Of a stretch of DNA of 15,770 nucleotides, positions 1 to 7,292 are shown one piece after another (the stretch's first letter is position 1; each line of letters starts with the position of its first letter). Source of the DNA: an uncultured Prevotella sp. (GTDB taxonomy: Bacteria; Bacteroidota; Bacteroidia; Bacteroidales; Bacteroidaceae). The notes beneath the pieces were generated by a model that was not told where the DNA came from, made no database searches, and saw only the letters and a program-made list of their open reading frames with translations. The DNA is taken from NCBI GenBank assembly GCA_934120735.1, contig CAKOVA010000047.1, positions 1 to 15,770 on the forward strand, read 5' to 3'. The position numbers and the translations under genes were made by a program.

Positions 1-29
1 GTAAATAGACTTATTGCTTATAAGACTAT

Positions 30-66
30 CAACTGGTGAACTTGTAAACTCGTAAACTTGTCAACT
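30..66. repeat. 8-bp tandem repeat, about 4.5 copies
   Basis: Four head-to-tail 8-bp units read CAACTGGT, GAACTTGT, AAACTCGT and AAACTTGT, followed by a partial CAACT. The consensus is NAACTNGT. The block is non-coding and lies just before tyrA. Its role is unknown. Slippage during replication would explain both its origin and its imperfect copies. Confidence 0.75.
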
Positions 67-71
67 ATATT

Positions 72-92
72 ATGAATGATGAATGATGAATT
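72..92. repeat. 7-bp tandem repeat, three copies
   Basis: ATGAATG, ATGAATG and ATGAATT lie head to tail, 11 bp before the tyrA start. Each unit contains an ATG, but none opens a reading frame that I would call. Variation in copy number would change the spacing upstream of tyrA. Confidence 0.7.
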
Positions 93-103
93 AAAACCAA
101 GCT

Positions 104-886
104 ATGCGAATACTGATAATGGGTGCCGGCAAGATGGGAAGTTTCTTCCTTGACCTGCTCAGTTTCGACCATGAAACGGCCGTGTACGAGAAAGATCCAA
201 AGCGAATGCGCTTCACATACAACTGTCAGCGCTTCACCTCGATGGACGAGGTTCGAGCTTTTCAACCCGAACTGGTCATCAACGCCGTGACGGTGAAATA
301 CACCATTCCGGCTTTTGAAGAGGTGATGCCCTGCTTGCCGACCAACTGTATATTGAGTGACATCAGTTCGGTGAAAACGGGTTTGAAGGCTTTTTATGAG
401 CAGGCGGGCCACCCTTACGTTTCAACGCACCCCATGTTCGGACCCACGTTCGCCAACTTAAACCAACTGCACGAGGAGAATGCCATTATCATCAGCGAGG
501 GTGATTACATTGGGCGCATCTTCTTCAAGGATCTGTATCAGCGCCTGGGGCTGCACATCTACGAGTACACGTTCGAGGAACACGACCGCACGGTGGCTTA
601 TTCGTTGAGCATTCCCTTTGTCAGTACGTTCGTCTTTGCGGCCGTGATGAAGCATCAAGATGCGCCTGGAACCACGTTCAAGCGGCACATGCGCATCGCC
701 AAGGGTGTGTTGAACGAGGATGATTATCTCTTGCAGGAAATACTTTTCAATCCCTACACGCACGACCAAGTGTCGCAGATACGGGTAGAACTGAAAGAAC
801 TCCTAAACATCATCGACAACAAGGATGCGGATGGAATGAAAAAATATCTTACTAAAATAAGGCAAAATATGAGAGAAGATTTGTAG
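104..886 (+). CDS. tyrA: Prephenate dehydrogenase (TyrA family)
   Basis: This 260-residue cytoplasmic enzyme should oxidise and decarboxylate prephenate to 4-hydroxyphenylpyruvate, the committed step to tyrosine. Residues 1-12 form a dinucleotide-binding start with the GxGxMG pattern (GAGKMG, 7-12). A SDISSVKTG segment and STHPMFGP follow; His109 in the latter matches the conserved catalytic-site histidine of the TyrA family. There is no fused chorismate mutase or ACT domain, and the length fits the short monofunctional form of Bacteroidetes. In that group the gene usually closes an aromatic amino acid operon whose other members would lie left of this window. The stop TAG (884-886) is also the first three bases of the putative promoter of the next gene. 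Arogenate as substrate cannot be excluded. Confidence 0.85.
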   Translation: MRILIMGAGKMGSFFLDLLSFDHETAVYEKDPKRMRFTYNCQRFTSMDEVRAFQPELVINAVTVKYTIPAFEEVMPCLPTNCILSDISSVKTGLKAFYEQAGHPYVSTHPMFGPTFANLNQLHEENAIIISEGDYIGRIFFKDLYQRLGLHIYEYTFEEHDRTVAYSLSIPFVSTFVFAAVMKHQDAPGTTFKRHMRIAKGVLNEDDYLLQEILFNPYTHDQVSQIRVELKELLNIIDNKDADGMKKYLTKIRQNMREDL

Positions 887-891
887 CTTTG
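884..891 (+). promoter_or_regulatory. Putative -7 promoter element before the EamA transporter gene
   Basis: TAGCTTTG matches the Bacteroidetes -7 consensus TAnnTTTG exactly. It sits 39 bp before the ATG at 931 and overlaps the tyrA stop codon. I see no clear TTTG-type -33 element about 20 bp upstream, so this may be a weak promoter or a chance match. Confidence 0.45.
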
Positions 892-930
892 CATCGCAAA
901 TTAACTTAAAAACTTAAATATATTTATATC

Positions 931-1821
931 ATGTGGTTCTATCACGTTGTAGCTTTCATGACGGTGGCTATCTGGGGCTCTACCTTTATCTCCACCAAGG
1001 TGCTGATTCAAAGCGGCATTTCGCCTGCTCAGGTGTACACGTTGCGGTTTTTAATAGCCTATGTGCTTATGTTATTGTTTTTTCATAAGCATATTTTTGC
1101 CCGTACATGGAAAGATGAATTGCTGATGGCAGGACTGGGATTGACAGGCGGAACGGTGTTCTTCTTGGCGCAAAACGTGGCGTTGGGTTACTCAACAGCC
1201 ATGAACGTGTCGCTCATCGTGTGCTCGTGTCCTTTGTTCACCATGCTGCTTCACCGGATATGGTTCAGAGGCGAGCCGCTCGGCAAGTGGCAAATCATTG
1301 GCACGGCCTTCTCGTTTATGGGCATGGCGGCCGTGGTACTCAACGGTCAGTTGGTGCTCAACCTTTCTCCACTTGGCGACTCGCTGGCTCTGCTGGCTTG
1401 CGTGAGCTGGGCGGTGTATTCGCTGTTGCTCAAGAAGGCCAACGAGAAATATTCCACGACCTTCATCACCCGTAAGGTCTTTTTCTACGGACTGCTCACT
1501 GTGTTGCCCTACTATGCCTTTGAACCAGGCTTTCCAAGTCTTGATACCTTGGTGCAACCTAAGATATTGTACAATCTCTTGTTCCTTGGAGCAATCGCTT
1601 CCATGCTCTGTTTCTGGCTGTGGACGTGGGTGATGTTGCGGCTGGGTGCATTGCAGGCAACCAATTATGTGTATGTGAATCCCGTGACCACCATCATTTT
1701 TGCCGCGTGGATTCTGCACGAGGAGATAACTGTTTACTTCGTCGTAGGAACCGCACTGATATTGACGGGCTTGTACCTGAGTAGTCGAAAGGGGCGGGTA
1801 CCCGCAGGCAAGACCGCCTAA
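931..1821 (+). CDS. DMT-superfamily transporter with two EamA domains
   Basis: This is a 296-residue integral inner-membrane protein with about ten hydrophobic segments arranged as two EamA repeats (roughly residues 5-140 and 150-290). The first helix carries the family-typical WGSTFISTKV stretch followed by a TLRFLIAYVL helix. The C-terminus is short, basic and probably cytoplasmic (RKGRVPAGK). Members of the drug/metabolite transporter superfamily export or exchange small metabolites such as amino acids or nucleotide precursors. Nothing in the sequence fixes the substrate. The next gene starts 10 bp after the stop, so the two are probably co-transcribed. The length is normal for the family. 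Confidence 0.85.
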   Translation: MWFYHVVAFMTVAIWGSTFISTKVLIQSGISPAQVYTLRFLIAYVLMLLFFHKHIFARTWKDELLMAGLGLTGGTVFFLAQNVALGYSTAMNVSLIVCSCPLFTMLLHRIWFRGEPLGKWQIIGTAFSFMGMAAVVLNGQLVLNLSPLGDSLALLACVSWAVYSLLLKKANEKYSTTFITRKVFFYGLLTVLPYYAFEPGFPSLDTLVQPKILYNLLFLGAIASMLCFWLWTWVMLRLGALQATNYVYVNPVTTIIFAAWILHEEITVYFVVGTALILTGLYLSSRKGRVPAGKTA

Positions 1822-1831
1822 TGTAGCGAAG

Positions 1832-2782
1832 ATGACGTATCTGCTGAGTCTGTTGCTGGGCGTGTTCACGGTGGTTGAACTGAACTGTGAAAACCTTTTC
1901 GACTGCCGCCACGACAGTCTGAAGCATGACGAGCAATTCCTGCCTTCCTCTGATTATCATTGGACACCTAACCGTTATTGGAAGAAAGTGAACCGCATCG
2001 GACAGACCATCCTATCTTGTGGCGAATCGGACGATGGCTGGTCGCTGCCCGATTTAGTGGCCTTGTGCGAGGTAGAGAACGACAGTTGTTTGGTCGACTT
2101 GACCAAACGGTCGCTGTTGCGCAAGGCTCGGTATGAGTATGTGATGACCCATTCGCCTGATGAACGGGGCATCGATGTGGCTTTGTTGTATTCTCCTTTC
2201 ACGTTTCAATTACTTCAATCTTATTCCATTCGCATCCATCCCATGAAAGAGATGCGACCCACGCGTGACATATTGTACGTGAAAGGACGTGTCAGCTTGC
2301 GAGACACGCTGCACGTTTTTGTGGTACACGCACCCAGCAGAACCGAAGGTGAACGTCCTACGCGTGCCCATCGCAGATTGGTCATCAATCGGTTGTTGCA
2401 GTCGGTTGATTCCCTTCGCACCTTGTCTGCCCATCCCAATATTCTGCTGATGGGCGATTTCAACGACTATTCAACGGATGAGAACATCCGACAGTTAACC
2501 GATCATGGCATTGTAGATGTTTCTCAACATGCTGTTGGCACGCATGGAGCCAAAGGAACGTATCGCTTCCGGGGCGAATGGGGCAGCCTGGATCATATCA
2601 TGGTGGATGAGCATACGGCGCAAAGATTGGTGGAATGTCATGTGCATGATGCCCCTTTCTTGCTGAAAGACGATGAAAAATACGGCGGAGTGCAGCCCCG
2701 GAGGAATTATTTGGGACCTCGCTATCAGAATGGTTTCAGTGACCATTTACCCTTGGTAGTCAGACTTCGATGGGACGACTGA
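1832..2782 (+). CDS. Endonuclease/exonuclease/phosphatase-fold metal-dependent hydrolase
   Basis: This 316-residue protein carries the ordered motifs of the EEP (DNase I-like) fold. They are an N-terminal ELNCENLFD strand, an LCEVEN metal-binding glutamate, DERGIDVALLY, HAPSR, the catalytic MGDFND, SLDHIM and the closing FSDHLPLVV with its catalytic Asp-His pair. Enzymes of this fold cleave phosphodiester or phosphomonoester bonds with Mg2+; the substrate here (nucleic acid, phosphoinositide or other) is not evident. Only about ten residues, mostly hydrophobic (MTYLLSLLLG), precede the first strand. That is short for a signal peptide, so I leave the location open. The gene follows the EamA transporter gene by 10 bp and is closed by the terminator at 2938. 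Confidence 0.8.
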   Translation: MTYLLSLLLGVFTVVELNCENLFDCRHDSLKHDEQFLPSSDYHWTPNRYWKKVNRIGQTILSCGESDDGWSLPDLVALCEVENDSCLVDLTKRSLLRKARYEYVMTHSPDERGIDVALLYSPFTFQLLQSYSIRIHPMKEMRPTRDILYVKGRVSLRDTLHVFVVHAPSRTEGERPTRAHRRLVINRLLQSVDSLRTLSAHPNILLMGDFNDYSTDENIRQLTDHGIVDVSQHAVGTHGAKGTYRFRGEWGSLDHIMVDEHTAQRLVECHVHDAPFLLKDDEKYGGVQPRRNYLGPRYQNGFSDHLPLVVRLRWDD

Positions 2783-2937
2783 CAGCATCACCACCCCTCT
2801 TTCCATGAAGGGTAGATGCCTGACGCACAGGATGTTTTGTTTCATTTGGTCGTAAAAAACATTTAAGCGAGAACAAGAAAACGTCAAAATCAAGAACACG
2901 AAGAAGATAGTATTCGCTGTCAACGAAGACAAACATC

Positions 2938-2976
2938 AGCCGGTTCCGTGCATGGGTCATGGAACCGGCTTTCTTT
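2938..2976 (+). terminator. Rho-independent terminator after the EEP-family gene
   Basis: A perfect 10-bp GC-rich stem (AGCCGGTTCC pairing with GGAACCGGCT) encloses a 13-nt loop and is followed by TTCTTTTT. It lies about 155 bp after the stop of the upstream gene. A smaller stem (CTTTC/GAAGG) lies nearer the stop, at about 2798-2812. The region between holds no gene that I can support. Confidence 0.85.
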
Positions 2977-3082
2977 TTCTCATTTCTGTGACCGAGGGTG
3001 TTCAAGCAGGCCATCGATAGGTAGATGAGGAAATTTTAGAGTTCGTATTGTGTTGATAATCAGGTGATTTGGTTTACTCATT

Positions 3083-3170
3083 CAAACTCAATGCAATTGT
3101 AGGCCAAACTCAATGCTATTGGATGCCAAACTCAATGACTTTGGAGGTCAAACTCTATGCTATTGAAAGC
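3083..3170. repeat. 22-bp tandem repeat, four full copies plus one degenerate copy
   Basis: Units begin at 3083, 3105, 3127 and 3149. Each is exactly 22 bp long and each opens with CAAACTCAATG or CAAACTCTATG. A short variable stretch follows, mostly ending TTGG or TTGA, then 2-4 closing bases that usually end GC. A fifth, poorly matching unit runs 3171-3192. There are no unique spacers, so this is not a CRISPR array. The third unit (3127-3148) nearly matches the two inverted units at 11141-11184. The block lies between the EEP terminator and the ffh promoter. Confidence 0.85.
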
Positions 3171-3276
3171 AAAGCCCTATGAGTGCTTGTCGAAGATGGA
3201 AAAACATACCGATTTGTACGCTGGATATAATTTGTACAAAAGGACAATTTTTCCTTGATAATTTAAGCTAAATCAC

Positions 3277-3306
3277 TTGGAGAATCGAAAAAATATATTA
3301 CTTTTG
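3277..3306 (+). promoter_or_regulatory. Bacteroidetes-type promoter of the ffh-folD-kor operon
   Basis: The -7 element TACTTTTG (3299-3306) matches TAnnTTTG exactly. A TTG (3277-3279) sits 19 bp upstream as the -33 element, within the usual spacing. The predicted transcript would begin near 3312-3315 and carry a leader of about 215 nt before ffh. Two direct copies of ATTTGTAC (3212-3219 and 3230-3237) lie upstream and could be a regulator site. Confidence 0.6.
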
Positions 3307-3528
3307 CAAGAGGGGTGGAGGGTGCTTGTACGGAGTGTTTACGCCACGGCTGACATCAGTTAGGTTATTGCCAGTACCATCAAGTTATTGTCTCCCCAAC
3401 ATATTTATGAATACGCCTCACACATCATTCGCTGCGTTATTGTATGGTTCTTTTCCACATCGCAGTGGGGATTGGTTTCAACGATGCAGGCAAACAAGAA
3501 AATAATTATATAGAAACAACATAAAACA
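3307..3528 (+). other. Long untranslated leader of ffh, possibly a structured RNA
   Basis: About 220 bp separate the promoter from ffh, with no convincing gene and no terminator. Possible pairings include GGGGTGG (near 3313) with TCTCCCC (near 3391) with one mismatch, and CGCTGCG with CGCAGTG (about 3429-3467, one G-U pair). The heptamer GTTATTG occurs three times, near 3364, 3384 and 3435. An ATG at 3407 opens a 32-codon frame to 3505; it has no clear ribosome site and I do not call it a gene. The leader could be a 5' untranslated region or a separate small RNA. I see none of the hallmarks of the SRP RNA. Confidence 0.4.
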
Positions 3529-4866
3529 ATGTTTGAGAATTTAAGTGATAGACTAGAAAAATCCTTTAAAATACTAAAAGGTGAAGGAAAAATTACCGAG
3601 ATTAACGTTGCCGAAACGCTGAAAGACGTGCGACGTGCATTGTTGGATGCTGACGTTAACTACAAGGTAGCCAAGAGTTTCACCGACCGGGTTAAGGAGA
3701 AGGCCTTGGGCATGAACGTGCTCACAGCCGTGAAACCGGGTCAGTTGATGGTGAAGATTGTGCACGACGAGCTGGCAGAGCTCATGGGAGGTGAGGCAGT
3801 TGGTCTACAGTTGGAATCCAAACCGGCCATCATTTTGATGTCGGGTCTGCAGGGTTCGGGTAAGACTACGTTCTCAGGGAAGCTGGCCAATCTGCTCAAG
3901 AGCAAGCAACGGAAAAATCCTTTGTTGGTTGCTTGCGACGTATATCGCCCCGCTGCCATTGAACAGCTGAAGGTTGTTGGAGGCCAGGTGGGTGTTGAGG
4001 TGTACAGTGAGCCTGACAACAAGGACGTGGTTGCTATTGCCAACCAAGCCATTCAGCAAGCCAAAGCCAAAGGCAATGACGTGGTAATTATCGATACGGC
4101 TGGTCGTTTGGCGGTAGATGAGGAGATGATGGATGAGATAGCACGCCTCAAAGACGCTGTTCATCCTGACGAAACCTTGTTCGTTGTTGATGCGATGACA
4201 GGACAGGATGCCGTGAATACCGCGAAAGAATTTAATGACCGGCTCGACTTCAACGGCGTTGTCCTCACCAAGTTGGATGGCGATACCCGTGGCGGTGCCG
4301 CGCTTTCCATTCGTACAGTGGTGACCAAACCCATCAAGTTTGTGGGTACTGGCGAGAAGATGGAAGCCATCGACGTGTTCCATCCTTCGCGCATGGCCGA
4401 CCGAATCTTAGGCATGGGCGACATCGTTTCTTTGGTAGAGCGTGCCCAGGAGCAGTTTGATGAGGAAGAAGCCAAGCGTCTGCAAAAGAAAATTCAAAAG
4501 AACAAATTCGATTTCAACGACTTTCTCAACCAGATAGAACAAATCAAGAAGATGGGTAACATCAAGGACTTGGCTGCCATGATACCAGGTGTTGGCAAGG
4601 CAATCAAGGACGTTGACATCGACAACGACTCGTTCAAAGGTATCGAGGCCATCATCAAGAGCATGACACCGAAAGAGCGTACAAATCCTGAAATATTGAA
4701 TTCCTCACGCCGTCAGCGCATTGCCAAAGGCAGTGGAACAGACATTCAGGAGGTGAATCGATTGATCAAGCAGTTCGACCAGACGCGCAAGATGATGAAA
4801 ATGGTCACTGGCAACCGCATGGCAGGCATGATGAGCCGCATGAAAGGGATGCCAAAGATGAAATAA
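3529..4866 (+). CDS. ffh: Signal recognition particle protein Ffh (SRP54 GTPase)
   Basis: This 445-residue GTPase binds the SRP RNA and hydrophobic signal sequences emerging from the ribosome, and delivers the nascent chains to FtsY at the membrane. An N domain (about 1-90) precedes the G domain. The G domain shows the P-loop GLQGSGKTT (106-114), DTAGR (189-193) and TKLDGD (247-252). The M domain (about 300-445) ends in a methionine-rich stretch ([14 protein letters not shown] and onward) that supplies the signal-peptide groove. The length is normal for the family. The gene heads a tight operon with folD 30 bp downstream. An unusually long leader precedes it. Confidence 0.97.
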   Translation: MFENLSDRLEKSFKILKGEGKITEINVAETLKDVRRALLDADVNYKVAKSFTDRVKEKALGMNVLTAVKPGQLMVKIVHDELAELMGGEAVGLQLESKPAIILMSGLQGSGKTTFSGKLANLLKSKQRKNPLLVACDVYRPAAIEQLKVVGGQVGVEVYSEPDNKDVVAIANQAIQQAKAKGNDVVIIDTAGRLAVDEEMMDEIARLKDAVHPDETLFVVDAMTGQDAVNTAKEFNDRLDFNGVVLTKLDGDTRGGAALSIRTVVTKPIKFVGTGEKMEAIDVFHPSRMADRILGMGDIVSLVERAQEQFDEEEAKRLQKKIQKNKFDFNDFLNQIEQIKKMGNIKDLAAMIPGVGKAIKDVDIDNDSFKGIEAIIKSMTPKERTNPEILNSSRRQRIAKGSGTDIQEVNRLIKQFDQTRKMMKMVTGNRMAGMMSRMKGMPKMK

Positions 4867-4880
4867 CCAGTTAGAATAAA

Positions 4881-4886
4881 AGGAGG
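4881..4886 (+). promoter_or_regulatory. Strong Shine-Dalgarno sequence before folD
   Basis: AGGAGG lies 10 bp before the folD ATG at 4897. Most genes in this window lack such a site, as is usual in Bacteroidetes, so a full-length match stands out. It supports the folD start. Confidence 0.6.
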
Positions 4887-4896
4887 AAAAACAGAA

Positions 4897-5775
4897 ATGC
4901 AACTCATAGACGGTAAGGCTACGGCCGCTGCCATCAAGGCAGAAATAGCTGAAGAAGTGAAAACAATGGTCTCCCGGGGCGGCAAACAGCCTCACTTGGC
5001 GGCTGTATTGGTGGGTCACGATGGTGGCAGTGAAACGTATGTAAAGAACAAGGTGAAGGCTTGCGAGCAATGCGGATTCAAGTCATCCTTGATTCGATTC
5101 GAGGACGATGTCACCGAAGAAGAACTTTTACAGTGTGTAGACAAGCTGAATAAAGATGAGGACGTGGATGGTTTTATCGTGCAGTTGCCACTGCCCGAGC
5201 ACATCGATGAACAGAAAATCATCATGGCTGTTGACTACAAAAAAGACGTAGATGGATTTCATCCCATCAACGTGGGACGCATGTCGATTGGGCTTCCTTG
5301 CTTCATCTCGGCCACACCATTGGGCATTCTCACCCTGTTGCAGTATTACGGCATTGAGATGTCTGGGAAAAAATGTGTCGTTTTGGGGCGAAGCAACATC
5401 GTTGGCAAGCCCATGGCACAGCTCATGATGCAAAAGCAGTATGGCGATGCCACGGTGACGATATGCCACAGCAGTTCTAAGGGCTTGAAAGATGAGTGTC
5501 GACAGGCCGATATCATCATCGCAGCCGTTGGTGAACCTGACTTTGTTCGGGCCGATATGGTGAAAGAGGGAGCCGTGGTGATTGACGTAGGTACTACGTG
5601 CGTGCCAGACGCTTCGCGTAAGAGTGGATTCCGACTCAATGGCGATGTGAAGTTTGACGAGGTGTCTCCAAAGTGCAGTTACATCACACCTGTACCTGGT
5701 GGGGTTGGCCCCATGACGATATGTTCGCTGATGAAGAATACGTTAGCGGCGGCAAAAAAGGAATATTACAAATGA
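4897..5775 (+). CDS. folD: Bifunctional methylenetetrahydrofolate dehydrogenase/cyclohydrolase FolD
   Basis: This 292-residue cytoplasmic enzyme interconverts 5,10-methylene-, 5,10-methenyl- and 10-formyl-tetrahydrofolate, feeding one-carbon units to purine synthesis and to formylation of initiator tRNA. Family signatures are present. Tyr48 and Lys52 form the YxxxK catalytic pair. The [10 protein letters not shown] loop (91-100) follows. A Rossmann segment includes GRSNIVGKP. The C-terminal PGGVGPMT occupies residues 267-274. A strong ribosome site supports the start. The stop TGA overlaps the ATG of the next gene, so the two are probably translationally coupled. The link to ffh is, as I recall, common in Bacteroidetes. 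Confidence 0.97.
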   Translation: MQLIDGKATAAAIKAEIAEEVKTMVSRGGKQPHLAAVLVGHDGGSETYVKNKVKACEQCGFKSSLIRFEDDVTEEELLQCVDKLNKDEDVDGFIVQLPLPEHIDEQKIIMAVDYKKDVDGFHPINVGRMSIGLPCFISATPLGILTLLQYYGIEMSGKKCVVLGRSNIVGKPMAQLMMQKQYGDATVTICHSSSKGLKDECRQADIIIAAVGEPDFVRADMVKEGAVVIDVGTTCVPDASRKSGFRLNGDVKFDEVSPKCSYITPVPGGVGPMTICSLMKNTLAAAKKEYYK

Positions 5776-5951
5776 CAGCAGAAGAATTCTACCAGCAAGG
5801 TAATCGCTACCGGCAGCAGGAAAACTGGCAGATGGCACTGAATTGCTATCTGCAGGCCATCGAGTTGGACCCCCAGTCGCCTGCTGTGGCAGCCAAACAA
5901 ATGGTAGAGGATATTCTGAGCTTTTACAACAAGGATGCCTATAATCCTTAA
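5772..5951 (+). CDS. Small TPR-containing protein
   Basis: This 59-residue protein contains one recognisable tetratricopeptide repeat (residues about 3-37: a [16 protein letters not shown] helix, then [13 protein letters not shown]) followed by a short C-terminal helix. It has no signal peptide or membrane segment. The start is set by the ATGA overlap with the folD stop; the same frame is open further upstream inside folD, but a start there would make an unlikely extension. Its place directly before four oxidoreductase subunits suggests a role in assembling or scaffolding that complex. That is inference from position only. One TPR is too little for a full superhelix, so it may oligomerise or bind a partner. 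Confidence 0.75.
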   Translation: MTAEEFYQQGNRYRQQENWQMALNCYLQAIELDPQSPAVAAKQMVEDILSFYNKDAYNP

Positions 5952-5970
5952 ACAACTAAAACGTGATACA

Positions 5971-6204
5971 ATGAGCAAGATGAAAGGAGCCATAGTTGTG
6001 AATACCGATCGCTGTAAAGGATGTTCACTCTGCGTGGTGGCATGTCCGCAAAAGGTGATCGAACTGGCTCAGAAACAAGTGAACACGCACGGATACAGAT
6101 ATGCGCAAGCCGTGAATCCAGATGATTGTGTGGGTTGTGCGGCATGTGGAATCGTTTGTCCGGATGGATGTATAACCGTTTATAGAAAACGAGTGGAGGC
6201 GTAA
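5971..6204 (+). CDS. korD: 2-oxoacid:ferredoxin oxidoreductase delta subunit (2[4Fe-4S] ferredoxin)
   Basis: This 77-residue ferredoxin-like subunit has two CxxCxxCxxxC clusters: Cys15, 18, 21 and 25, and Cys53, 56, 59 and 63. These should bind two [4Fe-4S] centres that carry electrons from the thiamine site to an external ferredoxin. I chose the ATG at 5971. The frame is open back to an ATG at 5935, but that start would overlap the end of the TPR gene and add twelve residues without family support; ATG 5980 is a further option. The alpha subunit gene begins 4 bp after the stop, so this is the first gene of the kor subcluster. Confidence 0.9.
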   Translation: MSKMKGAIVVNTDRCKGCSLCVVACPQKVIELAQKQVNTHGYRYAQAVNPDDCVGCAACGIVCPDGCITVYRKRVEA

Positions 6205-6208
6205 CAAG

Positions 6209-7291
6209 ATGGCAGCAGAACAAGAAATAGTGTTGATGAAAGGGAACGAGGCTATTGCTAACGCAGCGATTCGCTGTGGTGCAGATGGCTATTTCGGCTA
6301 TCCCATTACTCCCCAAAGCGAAATTATTGAGACGCTGGCAGTACTCAAACCGTGGGAAACCACGGGGATGGTAGTGCTGCAAGCCGAGAGTGAAGTGGCA
6401 TCTATCAATATGGTTTATGGTGGAGCTGGTGCCGGAAAACGCGTGTTGACGAGCTCTTCGTCGCCAGGAATAGCGCTGATGCAAGAGGGTATCTCCTACA
6501 TGGCGGGAGCCGAACTGCCGGGTGTGTTTGTCAATGTGCAGCGAGGTGGTCCCGGATTGGGCACCATTCAGCCTTCGCAGAGTGACTATTTTCAGGCAAC
6601 AAGAGGTGGAGGAAACGGTGATTATCATGTCATCGTGTTGGCTCCTAACTCTGTTCAGGAGATGGCAGACTTTGTTGATTTGGCTTTCGAGTTGGCATTC
6701 AGGTATCGCAATCCGGCCATGATTCTGAGTGATGGCGTGATAGGACAGATGATGGAAAAGGTAGTTCTACCTCCATTCAAGCCCCGTCGTACCGAAGAGG
6801 AGATTAAGAAAGAATGCCCATGGGCTACGGTTGGCCGGACAAAGAATCGTAAACCGAACATCATTACTTCGTTGGAACTCAAATCAGAAGTGATGGAAGA
6901 GCGTAATTTACATCTCCAGGAAAAATACAATACCATTCAGGAGAACGAAGTAAGGTATGAAACACAGCAGATGGAAGACGCCGATTATATCATCGTTTCC
7001 TTTGGTAGTGCGGCTCGAATAGCCGAAAAAGCACTTGAATTGGCACGTGAAGAAGGGTTGAAGGTCGGCCTGTTCCGCCCGATAACCTTGTGGCCATTCC
7101 CGCAAAAAGAACTCGCTGAGGCTGCTCAAGGCAAAAAGGGTGTGCTGGTAGCAGAGATTAATGCAGGACAAATGGTACAGGATGTGCGGTTAGCCATCAA
7201 CAACACTGTCAAAGTAGAACATTTCGGACGTCTCGGTGGTATCGTCCCTGAACCGGAAGAGATCGTCAAAGCATTGAAGGAGGAACTGTAG
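6209..7291 (+). CDS. korA: 2-oxoacid:ferredoxin oxidoreductase alpha subunit (KorA/VorB type)
   Basis: This 360-residue subunit forms the thiamine-pyrophosphate site together with the beta subunit, in an enzyme that decarboxylates a 2-oxoacid to its acyl-CoA and reduces ferredoxin. The N-terminal pyrimidine-binding domain carries GYPITPQSE (30-38), followed by ESEVASINMVYGGAGAGKR. A C-terminal domain (about 260-360) contains FRPITLWPFP and EINAGQM, typical of the alpha subunit. The substrate could be 2-oxoglutarate (KOR) or branched-chain 2-oxoacids (VOR). Databases often name such Bacteroidales proteins VorB, and the sequence alone does not decide. The beta gene starts one base after the stop. 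Confidence 0.92.
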   Translation: MAAEQEIVLMKGNEAIANAAIRCGADGYFGYPITPQSEIIETLAVLKPWETTGMVVLQAESEVASINMVYGGAGAGKRVLTSSSSPGIALMQEGISYMAGAELPGVFVNVQRGGPGLGTIQPSQSDYFQATRGGGNGDYHVIVLAPNSVQEMADFVDLAFELAFRYRNPAMILSDGVIGQMMEKVVLPPFKPRRTEEEIKKECPWATVGRTKNRKPNIITSLELKSEVMEERNLHLQEKYNTIQENEVRYETQQMEDADYIIVSFGSAARIAEKALELAREEGLKVGLFRPITLWPFPQKELAEAAQGKKGVLVAEINAGQMVQDVRLAINNTVKVEHFGRLGGIVPEPEEIVKALKEEL

Positions 7292-7292
7292 G

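Noticed and set aside
1192..1869. 225-residue reading frame on the - strand
   Set aside because: It lies opposite a well-supported EamA transporter gene, resembles no family and is rich in Gln, His and Arg, as expected of a shadow frame.
2760..3014. 84-residue minus-strand frame in the intergenic region
   Set aside because: It runs through a strong terminator hairpin and the end of the EEP gene, and its product has no recognisable feature.
3083..3192. CRISPR array
   Set aside because: The 22-bp units abut one another with no unique spacers, copies are imperfect, and there is no cas gene nearby.
3407..3505. 32-codon frame in the ffh leader
   Set aside because: No ribosome site, no recognisable protein, and it overlaps a predicted stem; chance is the simplest explanation.
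3307..3528. SRP RNA gene next to ffh
   Set aside because: I looked for the conserved GGUCxGGAAG-type domain IV loop and did not see it on either strand here.
5948..6628. 226-residue reading frame on the - strand
   Set aside because: It lies opposite korD and korA. It is explained by codon bias of those genes and shows no motif.
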